From: CAYFRC01 sp050946115
Lineage (GTDB): Bacteria > Bacillota > Clostridia > Christensenellales > Aristaeellaceae
Direction: 5' to 3'
NCBI GenBank assembly: GCA_050946115.1
Contig: JBMNUF010000009.1
Location: forward strand, 1-64,000
DNA length: 64,000 bases
The position numbers and the translations under genes are program-made. The notes under the pieces were generated by a model. The model saw only the letters and a program-made list of their open reading frames with translations, was not told the origin of the DNA and did not search any database. Below, one piece after another: positions 9,277 to 19,918 of the stretch (positions are counted from its first letter, which is position 1; each line of letters opens with the position of its first letter).

Positions 9277-9867
9277 CTACCTAAACAGCATTTCTGCGGC
9301 ATCGGCCTCCAAAGAAGTGCGGTGCAAGCCGAGAACCGCAGGCAGTGTGCAGTTGATCTCCATGCCGCCCTGCTTCAGGATGAAGCCGCCGCCGGTTTTT
9401 CTGTGTTCGTCCGAAAGCGTCACGGACATTCTGCCCTGCTCGAAGAGCGAGGAATTGATCTGCCTGAGCGTCTGTTGGTCGAAGATGTCCGTATCGCCCG
9501 AATCGACGATGATTTCCTCGCCGCCCTCCGCCGCGGAGAGCAGGATTTTCGTGAGGAACGCCCGCATGTCGGCGCGATCCATTGCGCGCAAAAGCGCGAG
9601 CGCCTTTTCGAACGCCACGTCGATCACCTCGCGCTTGACGGCGAGCTGCACCTTGCGCTGATCGAGCTCCGCCATGCGCAGCATCCTGTCCCGAAGCTCC
9701 GCGCAGTCCTTCTTCGCCTGCTTTTGGGACTTTTCCTGCTCGACTGCGAGCGCTTCGTCCGCGCTGCGCGTCAAAGCCTCGGCGCGGCGCTTGGCTTCGG
9801 AGAGCGTCTTTTCGGCAGATACGCGCGCATCCTCTATGATTTTTGCCGTAATGGCATCCGCGTTCAA
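9277..9867 (-). CDS. atpE: V-type ATP synthase subunit E (peripheral stalk)
   Basis: Peripheral stator subunit of 196 residues. The first half is an alanine- and lysine-rich coiled coil, and the second half is the globular head with the GGFILKQGGMEINCTL motif. The start codon is TTG at 9867, with GGAGG eight bases upstream. It pairs functionally with the coiled-coil subunit at 12322-12645. Confidence 0.9.
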   Translation of the reverse strand: MNADAITAKIIEDARVSAEKTLSEAKRRAEALTRSADEALAVEQEKSQKQAKKDCAELRDRMLRMAELDQRKVQLAVKREVIDVAFEKALALLRAMDRADMRAFLTKILLSAAEGGEEIIVDSGDTDIFDQQTLRQINSSLFEQGRMSVTLSDEHRKTGGGFILKQGGMEINCTLPAVLGLHRTSLEADAAEMLFR

Positions 9868-9903
9868 GTGCGCTACCTCCTTTTCGTGCGTTCTATGTCC
9901 GAC

Positions 9904-10419
<516 letters not shown>

Positions 10420-10424
10420 CTAAA

Positions 10425-12335
10425 TTAATATGCGGTGTGAATATCTATGTAGCGCGTGTTTTCGCACGTGAGCGGAGTGAAATCCCTGCCGCCGCTTTCA
10501 TAGAACTTGTTAAAGAATTCGATGTACTGGAGCCTGCACGAGTGGACATATGCGCCCAGCGCGTTGATGCCGAAGTTCAGCGTATGCCCAAAGAGCAGGA
10601 TCAAAGCGCAAAATATGTAGCCAACGACGGAGCCGGACTCTGCGGGCATGAACGCCAGCGTGTTCACGACCATGCCGATGACGCCCGTAGCCAGCCCCAT
10701 GCCAAACAGCCTCGCGTAGGAGAGGATGTCCGAAACATAGCCGGTGACCCCGTAGAGCGCGCCCAGCCCGCTCGAAATGCGCTTGATGATGTTCTTGTTG
10801 GAACGCCCCGCAAAGAGTAGGATGCCCACCCCGCCGATGAGGGCGATGACGCCGCCCACCGCGGTATTTACGAGGAGGAGCCCCAGCCCCATCAGGAGCA
10901 GCAGCCAGAACCCCTGATCGTACAGCGCGTCCAGCGGCTTGCCGCGCTTTACATTCATATACGCGGCGACGCCCATGCCCGCGAGCAGGTGCACGCACCC
11001 CATCGCCACGGAAAGGACGAGCATGCCGATCGGGTTCTCCATCGGCGCAAACAAGAGCGGCGGGATGAAATTCTCGATGGAAAACCAGCCGCCGTACATC
11101 GCACCCCAAAACAGCGTCGATACGCCGCCGAGCGCCAGGACGAATGCCATCTGCCCCAGACCCTTGCGCCTTTTGAGCTTGTATGAAATATACGCGCACA
11201 CGATGCCCATGACGATGCCGTACCCGGCATCGGAAACCATCATGCCGAAAAAGCACACCCAAAAGGGCGTCATGATGAACGTCGGGTCGATCCCATTGGG
11301 ATCGGGCAGTGAGAACATCTTGACGATCGATTCAAACGGCGTGATATACGGCTTGTTCCTGAGCATCACCGGCGGCGCTTCGTCCTCCGGAGGATTGGTA
11401 AACTCGATCTGCGCGTAGGGCGAAATCTCCTTGACCGCGCGTGTAATTTCCTCCCGCTTCGCATTCGGCGCCCAGCCCTTCAGGATGAACGCGGATTTCG
11501 TGCCGGAAAACTTCTGCGATGCCAGGAGCCTGTCCAATTCCATCGCGCTGACGTCGCGCAAAATGCGCATGTCGGCGAGACTTTCCGCCATTCGGACGAT
11601 TTCCTCGTCGAACCGTGCATATGTCCTGTCGATCTCCGCGCATTCTTCGCGGATCGATGCGAGGACGGAGCCCGGCGTGCCCTTCATATCCGGAAAAGTG
11701 ACGGTCTGCACCTTGTGCGCCTCAAACAGCGCCTCAAAGCGCTCCGCTTCCGCCTTGTGCGACGCCGCCAAGAGGAACGCGGTGTCGCGCACGGTGTTCA
11801 GCGTCTCAACGACGACATACTTTACTTCGCCCACATCCTGCAGGAATTCGGGGAGCCTCCTTGCGCTTACGGTCAAAAGATACAGCTTCGACGTGCGCGT
11901 TTCCCGAATGTCCTCAAGCGGCATATCGAGCGCCTCCCACGGAGAAATCGCCTCCGCGGATGCCGCAGCCTTTGCAAGCCGCATCTTGAGGTCGCCGCGC
12001 AAGCGTTCGATCTCCTCCGCCCGATCGACGAGCGCCATGAGCTTGCCGCGCGCCTTGAGCGCGCTTGCAACCATCGCGTCGTCCGCCTCGGGGCGCAGGG
12101 AGAGCATCGACTGCTTGTGCTTGTCGTATGGAGAGAGGCGCGCGATCACGAGGTCGAGCCTCGATACGGCGCTATGCAGCTCCTCGATGCGCTGATCCGT
12201 TTCGGGATCGGGCATCTTCTGGTATTCCGCCTCTTCCACCTGCACGCAGCCGAGCTTTTGCAGCGCGCGAAGCAGCTTTACTCTGTCGCGGTTGAGCGCA
12301 AGCAGGCTTATCTGCTTCATCTCAACGATTGCCAT
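10425..12335 (-). CDS. atpI: V-type ATP synthase subunit I (membrane stator)
   Basis: Large stator subunit that forms the ion half-channels. The roughly 636-residue protein has a cytosolic N-terminal half with coiled coils and a C-terminal membrane half with several helices starting near TPFESIVKMFSLPDPNGIDP. I chose the ATG at 12335 because GAAAGGA lies nine bases upstream; a TTG three codons earlier overlaps that region. The start lies inside the end of the upstream subunit gene, so translation is likely coupled. Confidence 0.93.
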   Translation of the reverse strand: MAIVEMKQISLLALNRDRVKLLRALQKLGCVQVEEAEYQKMPDPETDQRIEELHSAVSRLDLVIARLSPYDKHKQSMLSLRPEADDAMVASALKARGKLMALVDRAEEIERLRGDLKMRLAKAAASAEAISPWEALDMPLEDIRETRTSKLYLLTVSARRLPEFLQDVGEVKYVVVETLNTVRDTAFLLAASHKAEAERFEALFEAHKVQTVTFPDMKGTPGSVLASIREECAEIDRTYARFDEEIVRMAESLADMRILRDVSAMELDRLLASQKFSGTKSAFILKGWAPNAKREEITRAVKEISPYAQIEFTNPPEDEAPPVMLRNKPYITPFESIVKMFSLPDPNGIDPTFIMTPFWVCFFGMMVSDAGYGIVMGIVCAYISYKLKRRKGLGQMAFVLALGGVSTLFWGAMYGGWFSIENFIPPLLFAPMENPIGMLVLSVAMGCVHLLAGMGVAAYMNVKRGKPLDALYDQGFWLLLLMGLGLLLVNTAVGGVIALIGGVGILLFAGRSNKNIIKRISSGLGALYGVTGYVSDILSYARLFGMGLATGVIGMVVNTLAFMPAESGSVVGYIFCALILLFGHTLNFGINALGAYVHSCRLQYIEFFNKFYESGGRDFTPLTCENTRYIDIHTAY

Positions 12336-12645
12336 CGGCCACAATCCTTTCGAAGATCATTTTTCCGGCGGCGTCCGCGTTTTTGAGCGCCGCATCCCTG
12401 AGCGCCCGATGCTCGGCGTCGCGCTTTTCGTTCAGCCGGGAAATCTCCTCGTTCGTCTTCGCGCGCTCGTCCTCCAGCATCCGCTGTGCCTGCTGATGGA
12501 AATCGCGTATGGTTTGGCGGCTCCGCGCGGTCAGCGCCTCTTCGACGCCCTTGAGCATCTCTCGGGCTTCCTTTACCGCGTTCAGCTCGATGGCATCCGC
12601 GGCGCGCTCCGCCTCCTCAAGCTGTTGAATCAGCGTATTTGCCAA
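12322..12645 (-). CDS. V-type ATPase G/H-like coiled-coil peripheral stalk subunit
   Basis: A 107-residue, highly charged, almost wholly helical protein at the start of the ATPase genes. Length, position and coiled-coil character match the bacterial V/A-type H (G-like) subunit, which pairs with subunit E in the peripheral stalk. The start is TTG with GGAAGGTGA upstream. It overlaps subunit I by 14 bases and starts 15 bp after upp, so it is probably co-transcribed with upp. Confidence 0.8.
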   Translation of the reverse strand: MANTLIQQLEEAERAADAIELNAVKEAREMLKGVEEALTARSRQTIRDFHQQAQRMLEDERAKTNEEISRLNEKRDAEHRALRDAALKNADAAGKMIFERIVADGNR

Positions 12646-12660
12646 ATCGCTTCACCTTCC

Positions 12661-13362
<702 letters not shown>

Positions 13363-13427
13363 GCTCTATTTCCCGTTCCGTGCAAAATTGCCCGTTTCAA
13401 AAGCGGAAAAGCCTTCCTTTCTCATGC

Positions 13428-13455
13428 AAAAAAAGCGGAGTTTTCGCTTCCGCTT
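13428..13455 (-). terminator. Rho-independent terminator after the capD-like gene
   Basis: On the minus strand AAGCGGA and TCCGCTT pair around a nine-base loop and are followed by a long T run. It lies about 10 bp past the stop codon. Confidence 0.8.
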
Positions 13456-13464
13456 CTTTGGCTT

Positions 13465-15405
13465 TTATGCAGTGACCGCTTCGTTCACGACCTCCGGGTC
13501 GACAAAGGTCGGCACGGCGGCCTTGAGCGCTTCGCGCACCACGTCGTCCGAGCCGGACTTTGCGGCGTCCCTGAGCAGCGCAAGGCTTTGCTCGATCTCG
13601 TCTTCGCGCAACTGCGTGTCCTTTTCGATGAAGATGAGGCTGTTTTCGGTCTTCCCGAGCGTCTCCGTGTTGCGCAAAAGTAGTTCCTCGTACAGTTTCT
13701 CCCCTTCGCGCAGCCCGATCTCCTGAATGTCGATCTCCTTATACGGCTCGTACCCGCACAGGCGAATCATGCTCTCGGCAAGATCCAGGATGCGCACGGG
13801 CTTTCCCATGTCGAGCACGAACAATTCGCCGTCCTTTGCCATCGCGCCGCTCGTCAAAACCAGCTGCGACGCCTCGGGGATCGTCATGAAGTAGCGGATG
13901 ATGCGCTTGTCCGTGATCGTGACGGGGCCTCCCGCCGCGATCTGCCGCTTGAAAAGCGGCACGACGCTGCCCGCGCTGCCGAGCACATTGCCAAAGCGCG
14001 TGGCGGTAAACTGCGTCTTACCCTTGCCCGCGCGCGACAGCACGATCATCTCGCACATGCGCTTCGTCGCGCCCATGACGTTGGTCGGGTTGACCGCCTT
14101 GTCCGTCGAGATCATGATGAAGCGCTCGCATTCGAATTCCTGCGCCGTATTCACGACGTTGAGCGTGCCGAACACGTTGTTTTTGACCGCCTCGCAGGCG
14201 TTGTGCTCCATAAACGGCACGTGCTTGTGCGCCGCGGCGTGCAGCACGACGTCGGGACGGTATTTCTCGAACACCCTTTCGAGCGCGACCTTGTCGCAGA
14301 CCGTGGTGATCTCGACGGAGACGTCGATCGGCTTTTTGCCCTTCTCCAAGATGCGCAGCTCCTGCTGCAGATCGTAGGCGCCGTTCTCGTACACGTCCAA
14401 AATGACGAGCTTTTTCGGCTCCATCTTCGCGATCTGCCTGCACAGTTCGCTCCCGATGGAACCGCCGCCGCCCGTGATCAAGACGGTTTTGCCCTTGTAA
14501 TACGCCACCGTCTTTTCGTCCAGGCAGTTGACGGGGCTTCGGAACAAAAGCTCCTGGATGTCGAACTCGCGCAGATGCCTCCTGGCGGTATCCGCGGACT
14601 GCATGGTCGGAAAATCGTATACCTCGACCTTGCAGCCGGTCTGCCGATAGCGGTTGTACAGCGCAAGCTTCTGATCCGCGTCGAGGCCGTCGCCGATGGC
14701 GAACACGACCACCTGCACGCCGAGCTCCTTGATCTTCCTTTCCGTGTTCTCATCCTCCGAAATGACGGGGATACCGAAGATCTCCCTGCCGACCTTCTCG
14801 TGACTCTTGTCGATAAAACACACGGGCGTGTAGGAGGCGTTTCGGTTTTCCAACAGCTCCTGCGCGAGCATGGAGCCGATGCTCCCTGCGCCGACGATTG
14901 CGATCTTGATCTTGTGGCTTCTGCCCGCGACGGTTTCGGTATCCAGGCGCGCGAAAATGCGCAGAACCCATTTCGCGAAAACCGCATCATCCGAGCGCCT
15001 GACGCACTGATAGAAATACTGGTATACGATGCGGATGGTGAGCACCGCCAACAGATCGATCGAAACGAGGCACACCGCCCGCATGAACGTGATGCGCTCT
15101 ATGGGAAGCGCGAAAAGCAGCACGATATACATCGCACAACCGACGGCGTCCGCAAAGATGAGCCGGATATACGCCTGCATTCCGCTGTATCGCCATATCT
15201 GCCGGTAGACGCCCGCAAAATAGCGCGCGCCGAATACGCAGCAGCCGCCCAGCGCCGCCTGTTGCAAAACTCCCCTCACCGTGAGCCGTGTGAGTACGCC
15301 CGGAAAGAAAACCGTAAATGAAAGGCTCACGCACAGATAGAGGAATATGTCGTACAGCGTGAGCAGCCATCTCGCCGAGCTGTATTTCACATTGGTCTTC
15401 GGCAC
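13465..15405 (-). CDS. FlaA1/CapD-type membrane nucleotide-sugar 4,6-dehydratase
   Basis: Predicted to convert UDP-N-acetylhexosamine in the first step of making modified sugars for surface polysaccharide or protein glycosylation. The roughly 646-residue protein has about four N-terminal membrane helices, a first Rossmann motif IAIVGAGSIGSML, and a second catalytic Rossmann domain with VLITGGGGSIGSEL. The catalytic region STDKAVNPTNVMGATKR has Met in place of the usual Tyr, as in FlaA1/PglF. I prefer a GTG start at 15405 (AAGGGTGG seven bases upstream) over ATG codons at 15447 and 15426. It stands alone with its own promoter and terminator. Confidence 0.88.
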   Translation of the reverse strand: MPKTNVKYSSARWLLTLYDIFLYLCVSLSFTVFFPGVLTRLTVRGVLQQAALGGCCVFGARYFAGVYRQIWRYSGMQAYIRLIFADAVGCAMYIVLLFALPIERITFMRAVCLVSIDLLAVLTIRIVYQYFYQCVRRSDDAVFAKWVLRIFARLDTETVAGRSHKIKIAIVGAGSIGSMLAQELLENRNASYTPVCFIDKSHEKVGREIFGIPVISEDENTERKIKELGVQVVVFAIGDGLDADQKLALYNRYRQTGCKVEVYDFPTMQSADTARRHLREFDIQELLFRSPVNCLDEKTVAYYKGKTVLITGGGGSIGSELCRQIAKMEPKKLVILDVYENGAYDLQQELRILEKGKKPIDVSVEITTVCDKVALERVFEKYRPDVVLHAAAHKHVPFMEHNACEAVKNNVFGTLNVVNTAQEFECERFIMISTDKAVNPTNVMGATKRMCEMIVLSRAGKGKTQFTATRFGNVLGSAGSVVPLFKRQIAAGGPVTITDKRIIRYFMTIPEASQLVLTSGAMAKDGELFVLDMGKPVRILDLAESMIRLCGYEPYKEIDIQEIGLREGEKLYEELLLRNTETLGKTENSLIFIEKDTQLREDEIEQSLALLRDAAKSGSDDVVREALKAAVPTFVDPEVVNEAVTA

Positions 15406-15422
15406 CGTAAAACCACCCTTCT

Positions 15423-15442
15423 GCATACCGCTTGCGGTATGC
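15423..15442. repeat. Perfect 20-bp inverted repeat in the dehydratase leader
   Basis: GCATACCGC-TT-GCGGTATGC, a nine-base perfect palindrome with a two-base centre. It lies between the -10 box (15456-15461) and the likely start codon at 15405, just after the expected transcription start. It could be a repressor operator or an RNA hairpin. Confidence 0.7.
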
Positions 15443-15455
15443 TTCATACCATACC

Positions 15456-15484
15456 ATTTTACACCCCAATACCGGCAAAGTCAA
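15456..15484 (-). promoter_or_regulatory. Sigma-A promoter of the dehydratase gene
   Basis: Minus-strand TTGACT (15479-15484), a 17-bp spacer and TAAAAT (15456-15461). It precedes the palindrome and GTG start. Confidence 0.75.
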
Positions 15485-15546
15485 GCAGTCGCCGCCCGCG
15501 CGGCAAATTTCATGCGGACATATGGAAAAATATCCGCATTTTCAAC

Positions 15547-15588
15547 AAAAGCGGAGAACCTCCCGCATGGTACACGGGGATTCTCCGC
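15547..15588 (-). terminator. Rho-independent terminator of the ctsR-clpC operon
   Basis: On the minus strand GCGGAGAA and TTCTCCGC enclose a further GC-rich pairing and are followed by TTTTGTT. It lies 16 bp after the last gene of the operon. Confidence 0.75.
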
Positions 15589-15603
15589 GGCATTTCATAC
15601 TTT

Positions 15604-16440
15604 TTATTCGCCCGTATGGATACGGATCGCGGGGCGCACGCCGACATCAGCATGATGCACGTCGTCGTAAAATACGCTGCCGTCGTGCCGGACGACGGAC
15701 GCGCTCTTCAAGGTGTATCCGGCGTCCGCCAGATACCACCAGCAAAAGCCGTTTTCCCATACGTGCGCACCGCGCTTTTTCGCGTAGGGCGTCGCGCGCG
15801 CTTGCAGGTCGCCCTTAAGGTCGTCCTTGGAAAGCAGGAACACGCCGCCCGTCAGATACGCGGCTTCCTCCGCCGAAAACGCCCTGCGCAAAAAAGAGCC
15901 GTTCAGCCACGCATTGAGGGTACAGGTCTCCCACGTCGTCTCTTCGTAGGTTTCGTTATACGGCATCGCGTCGATCGCCTTTTCCGAAAGCAGGAGCAGC
16001 GAATCCTCCTCCTTTCGCAGCACGGTCCACCGAATGCCTCTCCCCGCATACCGCCCGAACGTCAGCACATCGCCTTCGGAATGGGCGCGGTAGGGGTTCT
16101 CCCGCGCAATCTGAGCGCCGGGCGGATACGTTACGCGCATCTCGGCGCGCGATGCGTCGTAAAGCATGTCGATCGTCGCGCCGTCCCGTTCGAGCACCGT
16201 AATGACGCCGCCGTCGCGTTGTCCCTTGTCCCGAATGGCAAAGCCGCTTAAGAGAATCTCGCGGAGAAAGGCAATATACGCCTCCTCGGAGACCTCCCGA
16301 AACGCCTGCGAGGTCGCGCCGTCCCTTGCGACCACGATATGGGCGTATTCCAAGCCGTATACGGGCATTGCGGATTCGGCAAGGGACGGCAGCGGCAGGA
16401 TGCACAACAGGCACAGGGCGAGTATTCTATACCTTTTCAA
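15604..16440 (-). CDS. Secreted DUF6273-type protein at the end of the clpC operon
   Basis: A 278-residue exported protein of unknown function. A signal peptide (MKRYRILALCLLCILPLPS) ends near LAES. The second half carries the pattern typical of DUF6273: an FGRYAGRGIRWTVL start, LLLLSEKAIDAMPYN, a WETCTLNAWLNGSFL block and a final VGVRPAIRI. The start is TTG at 16440, inside the clpC gene, and the two frames overlap by 14 bases, so it must be translated from the stress operon message. Why a secreted protein is coupled to ClpC is unknown. Confidence 0.7.
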   Translation of the reverse strand: MKRYRILALCLLCILPLPSLAESAMPVYGLEYAHIVVARDGATSQAFREVSEEAYIAFLREILLSGFAIRDKGQRDGGVITVLERDGATIDMLYDASRAEMRVTYPPGAQIARENPYRAHSEGDVLTFGRYAGRGIRWTVLRKEEDSLLLLSEKAIDAMPYNETYEETTWETCTLNAWLNGSFLRRAFSAEEAAYLTGGVFLLSKDDLKGDLQARATPYAKKRGAHVWENGFCWWYLADAGYTLKSASVVRHDGSVFYDDVHHADVGVRPAIRIHTGE

Positions 16441-18841
16441 AGCAGAGCATGTCCTCTCTCGCGAGCGTCTTCACCTTTTCGCCGAGCTTGATGGAGCCCG
16501 ACAGGATTTCTTCGCTCAGCGCGTCCTCTACCATGCGCTGGATCGCGCGGCGCAGGGGCCTCGCGCCGTACTGCTCGTCAAAGCCCGCCTGCGCGAGCAA
16601 TCGGACGACGTCCTCATCGAACGAAAGATCTATGCCCCGTTCCTTCAGCCTCGCCGCGACCCCCTCCAGCATGAGGCGCGCGATCTTGTCGATGTGCTCC
16701 TGTTCCAGCGCATGGAACACGATGGTCTCGTCCACGCGGTTTAGGAACTCGGGGCGGAACACCTTTTTCAGCTCCGCCATCACGCTTTCCTTCATGCTCT
16801 CGTAGTCCTTTTCGCTCTTGACGCTCCCGCTGAAGCCGACCACGCGCTGTTTTTGGATTGTGTGCGCGCCGGCGTTGGATGTCATGACGATCACGGTGTT
16901 CTTGAAGTCCACCACGCGCCCCTTGCCGTCGGTGAGCCTGCCGTCTTCCAATATTTGCAACAGAATGTTGAAAACATCGGGGTGCGCCTTCTCGACTTCG
17001 TCGAGCAATATCACACTGTAGGGCTTTCTGCGCACCTTTTCGGTGAGCTGTCCGCCCTCGTCGTAGCCCACATAGCCCGGGGGCGAGCCGATCATGCGCG
17101 ATACGGAGTGCTTTTCCATGTATTCGGACATATCGATGCGGATCATGCTGTCCTCGTCGCCGAAGAGCGCCTCGCCGAGCGCCTTGCACAGCTCCGTCTT
17201 GCCGACGCCGGTCGGTCCCAGAAAGATGAACGATCCGATCGGCCTGCGCGGGTCCTTGAGCCCCGCCCGCGCGCGCCGTATCGCCTTGCTCACGGCTTTT
17301 ACCGCCTCGTCCTGCCCGATCACGCGCTTATGCAGAATGTCTTCGAGGTGCAACAGGCGCGTCGCCTCGTCCTCCGTCATGCGCGTGACGGGGATGCCCG
17401 TCCACGCGGAGACGATCCGCGCGACCTCATCCTCGCCGACGGTCTCGATGCGCTCGTCCCGCATCTGCTCCCACTGTTTGCGCCGAAGCGTCATTTCGTT
17501 CTGGAGGGATTTTTTCGTGTCGCGCAGCTTGGCGGCCTTTTCAAAGTCCTCGTTGGACACGGCCTCACCCGTCTCCTTGTTGATCTCGTCCAACTTCATT
17601 TCGAGTTCTTTCATATCCGGCGGCGCGGTGAACGCCTTGATGCGCACGCGTGACGCCGCCTCGTCGATGAGGTCTATCGCCTTGTCGGGCAGGAATCTGT
17701 CCGTGATGTACCGATCCGAAAGCTCCACCGCGGCGTGGATCGCCGCATCCGTGATGCGCACCCTGTGATGCGCCTCGTACCGGTCGCGCAGCCCCATCAA
17801 AATCTCGACGGCCTCCTCGCGCGTCGGTTCGCCCACGAGCACCGTCTGGAACCGCCTCGCGAGGGCGGCATCCTTTTCGATGTGCTTACTGTATTCGGAG
17901 ATCGAGGTTGCGCCGATCACCTGCAGTTCGCCGCGCGTCAGCATGGGCTTTAGGATCGCCGCCGCGTCGATCGCGCCCTCCGACGCGCCCGCGCCGACGA
18001 TGGTGTGCAATTCATCGATAAACAGCACGATGTTGCCCGCGTTCAGAACTTCCTTCATCGTGTTCTTCAGCCGCTCCTCAAACTCGCCGCGGTACTTCGC
18101 GCCGGCGAGCATGCCGGGAAGGTCCACCGTCATGATGCGCTTGCCGCGCAGAATCTCGGGGATCGAGCCCTCCGCGATGCGCTGTGCGAGCCCCTCTGCG
18201 ACGGAGGTCTTGCCGACGCCCGGCTCTCCGATCAACACGGGGTTGTTCTTCGTCCTGCGGGAGAGGATCTGCACGATGCGCTCGATCTCATTTTCTCTGC
18301 CGATCACGGGGTCGAGCTCGCCCGCGAGGGCGGCCTTGGTGAGATCGCGCGTATATTGCGCCAGCATCGGCGCATCCTTGCCCTCCGCGCGGAATTTTCC
18401 GTCCGCATCCTCGCTGCGCATGTTGCGCAGGATCGTCTCCCGCGCGCGGTTGAGGTCCAGCCCCATTTTCATGAGCACCTGCGCCGCGACGCCCTCCCGT
18501 TCGCGCATGAGCGCGAGCAGAAGGTGCTCCGCGCCGATGTAATTGTGCCCCAGCGCCTGCGCCTCTTTTGCGCTCTGCTCCAGAACCTTTTTGCTGCGCG
18601 GCGTATAGCTTCCGGGGCGCACCTGCTGCGCGGGTTCGTTTCTGCCGAGCATCGATTCGATCTCGGCGCGCGCCGCGTCCTGCGAGATGTGCTGCAGCGC
18701 TTCGCGGCAGGTGCCGGAATCCGACAGCAAACCCAGCAGCAGATGTTCCGTACCGATATAGTTTCTTCCGAGCTGCCCCGCTTCCTTCGCGGCGGCATTC
18801 AGCGCCCTTTGTGCGCGCTCCGTAAATCCTGGAAGTGCCAT
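16427..18841 (-). CDS. clpC: ATP-dependent Clp protease ATPase subunit ClpC
   Basis: Hsp100 unfoldase that feeds damaged or arginine-phosphorylated proteins to ClpP. The 804-residue protein has two Clp_N repeats (about 1-145), a first AAA domain with Walker A GEPGVGKT at 205-212, a UVR/middle region and a second AAA domain with GPTGVGKTELCKALGE. AAAGGAG precedes the ATG. It is the fourth gene of the CtsR operon, after mcsB, and is therefore expected to be heat- and stress-induced. Confidence 0.97.
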   Translation of the reverse strand: MALPGFTERAQRALNAAAKEAGQLGRNYIGTEHLLLGLLSDSGTCREALQHISQDAARAEIESMLGRNEPAQQVRPGSYTPRSKKVLEQSAKEAQALGHNYIGAEHLLLALMREREGVAAQVLMKMGLDLNRARETILRNMRSEDADGKFRAEGKDAPMLAQYTRDLTKAALAGELDPVIGRENEIERIVQILSRRTKNNPVLIGEPGVGKTSVAEGLAQRIAEGSIPEILRGKRIMTVDLPGMLAGAKYRGEFEERLKNTMKEVLNAGNIVLFIDELHTIVGAGASEGAIDAAAILKPMLTRGELQVIGATSISEYSKHIEKDAALARRFQTVLVGEPTREEAVEILMGLRDRYEAHHRVRITDAAIHAAVELSDRYITDRFLPDKAIDLIDEAASRVRIKAFTAPPDMKELEMKLDEINKETGEAVSNEDFEKAAKLRDTKKSLQNEMTLRRKQWEQMRDERIETVGEDEVARIVSAWTGIPVTRMTEDEATRLLHLEDILHKRVIGQDEAVKAVSKAIRRARAGLKDPRRPIGSFIFLGPTGVGKTELCKALGEALFGDEDSMIRIDMSEYMEKHSVSRMIGSPPGYVGYDEGGQLTEKVRRKPYSVILLDEVEKAHPDVFNILLQILEDGRLTDGKGRVVDFKNTVIVMTSNAGAHTIQKQRVVGFSGSVKSEKDYESMKESVMAELKKVFRPEFLNRVDETIVFHALEQEHIDKIARLMLEGVAARLKERGIDLSFDEDVVRLLAQAGFDEQYGARPLRRAIQRMVEDALSEEILSGSIKLGEKVKTLAREDMLCFEKV

Positions 18842-18883
18842 TTGGAACTCCTTTCACTTGCCTCTGTCTTCGTATTTCGTATT

Positions 18884-19918
18884 CTAAATGGGTTCGCGCC
18901 TTGCGCCCTGCATGGAGATGCGCTTTCTGAGCTGTTCCGCCCTGTACATATCGCCTTCAAGGGTTCGCAATTCGCGCCCCGCCTGCATGCCCAGAGAGGA
19001 GGGCTGCAAATCCATCATCATGTTGTCTATCGCCGAAAGCTCTATGCGCAGCGCGCCCAGGGACGCGCCGAGCCTGAGGTCCGCATATCGGTTCATAAAT
19101 TCCCGAAGCGACATGAGCCGCGCGTTTCCGCAGATGCCCGCCGAGCGCATGATCGAATCCATCAGCGGGATGAATCCGGTCCGCTTCATGTTTTCACGGA
19201 TGGAGCGCTCCCTGTCCGCGATCTGCAGCGCGGTCGAGGAAACCGTCTTTATGATGTCGTCCTCGCTCCTGCCGAGCGTCGCCTGATTCGACAGGAGGTA
19301 CAGTCCCCCCATCGCGTCGCTGCCGCTTCCGTACAGGCCGCGCAGGGAAAGTCCGATGCGGTTGACGCTTTTGATGATCTGCGGAATCTGCCTTGCGCGG
19401 GAGAGGCCGAACAGGTGCATCGTCACCGTCGCGCGAAGCCCCGTGCCGACGATCGTCGGCGAGGACGTGAGATACCCCAGCTGCATGTCGAACGCATACG
19501 CGGCGCTCGCGCCCATGATTTCGTCCGCATGAAACGCCTTCTTTGCAGCCTGTTCAAGCTGTAGCCCTTCCAGCAGCCCCTGCAGCCGCAGATGATCCTC
19601 CTCGTTCACCATGACGGTGACGGAATCGTCCTCGGAAATCAGCGCCGCAGCGCGCTGTACGTTCTTCAGAAGGTCGTGCGAAATGAGCTGGTGGTCGAGC
19701 AGGCTGCCGCGCTCGTTTTCGCCCATATCCGCCATGCGCCTAACGCGGTAGTCGCGCGTTTCCCCCGCCGCTTCGAGCGATTCCATCGCGCGGCAGATGC
19801 ACTCGGCGGCATCGGTATCTGACATGGTTCGGACGAACGGCAGGTCGAGCCAGTTGCGCGACAGGCGGACGCGTGAGTTGACGACGACGTCCTGTTCGGG
19901 CGCCATGTTCTCAGCCAT
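18884..19918 (-). CDS. mcsB: Protein arginine kinase McsB
   Basis: Phosphorylates arginines in damaged proteins and in CtsR to mark them for ClpC-ClpP. The 344-residue sequence has the guanido phosphotransferase signature, with NSRVRLSRN at 14-22, NEEDHLRLQ at 105-113 and GTGLRATVTMHL at 158-169. In the segment TSSPTIVGTG, Ser153 occupies the position where Bacillus McsB and creatine kinases have a conserved Cys before Pro. GGAGG precedes the ATG, and the gene overlaps mcsA by 8 bases. Confidence 0.93.
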   Translation of the reverse strand: MAENMAPEQDVVVNSRVRLSRNWLDLPFVRTMSDTDAAECICRAMESLEAAGETRDYRVRRMADMGENERGSLLDHQLISHDLLKNVQRAAALISEDDSVTVMVNEEDHLRLQGLLEGLQLEQAAKKAFHADEIMGASAAYAFDMQLGYLTSSPTIVGTGLRATVTMHLFGLSRARQIPQIIKSVNRIGLSLRGLYGSGSDAMGGLYLLSNQATLGRSEDDIIKTVSSTALQIADRERSIRENMKRTGFIPLMDSIMRSAGICGNARLMSLREFMNRYADLRLGASLGALRIELSAIDNMMMDLQPSSLGMQAGRELRTLEGDMYRAEQLRKRISMQGARREPI

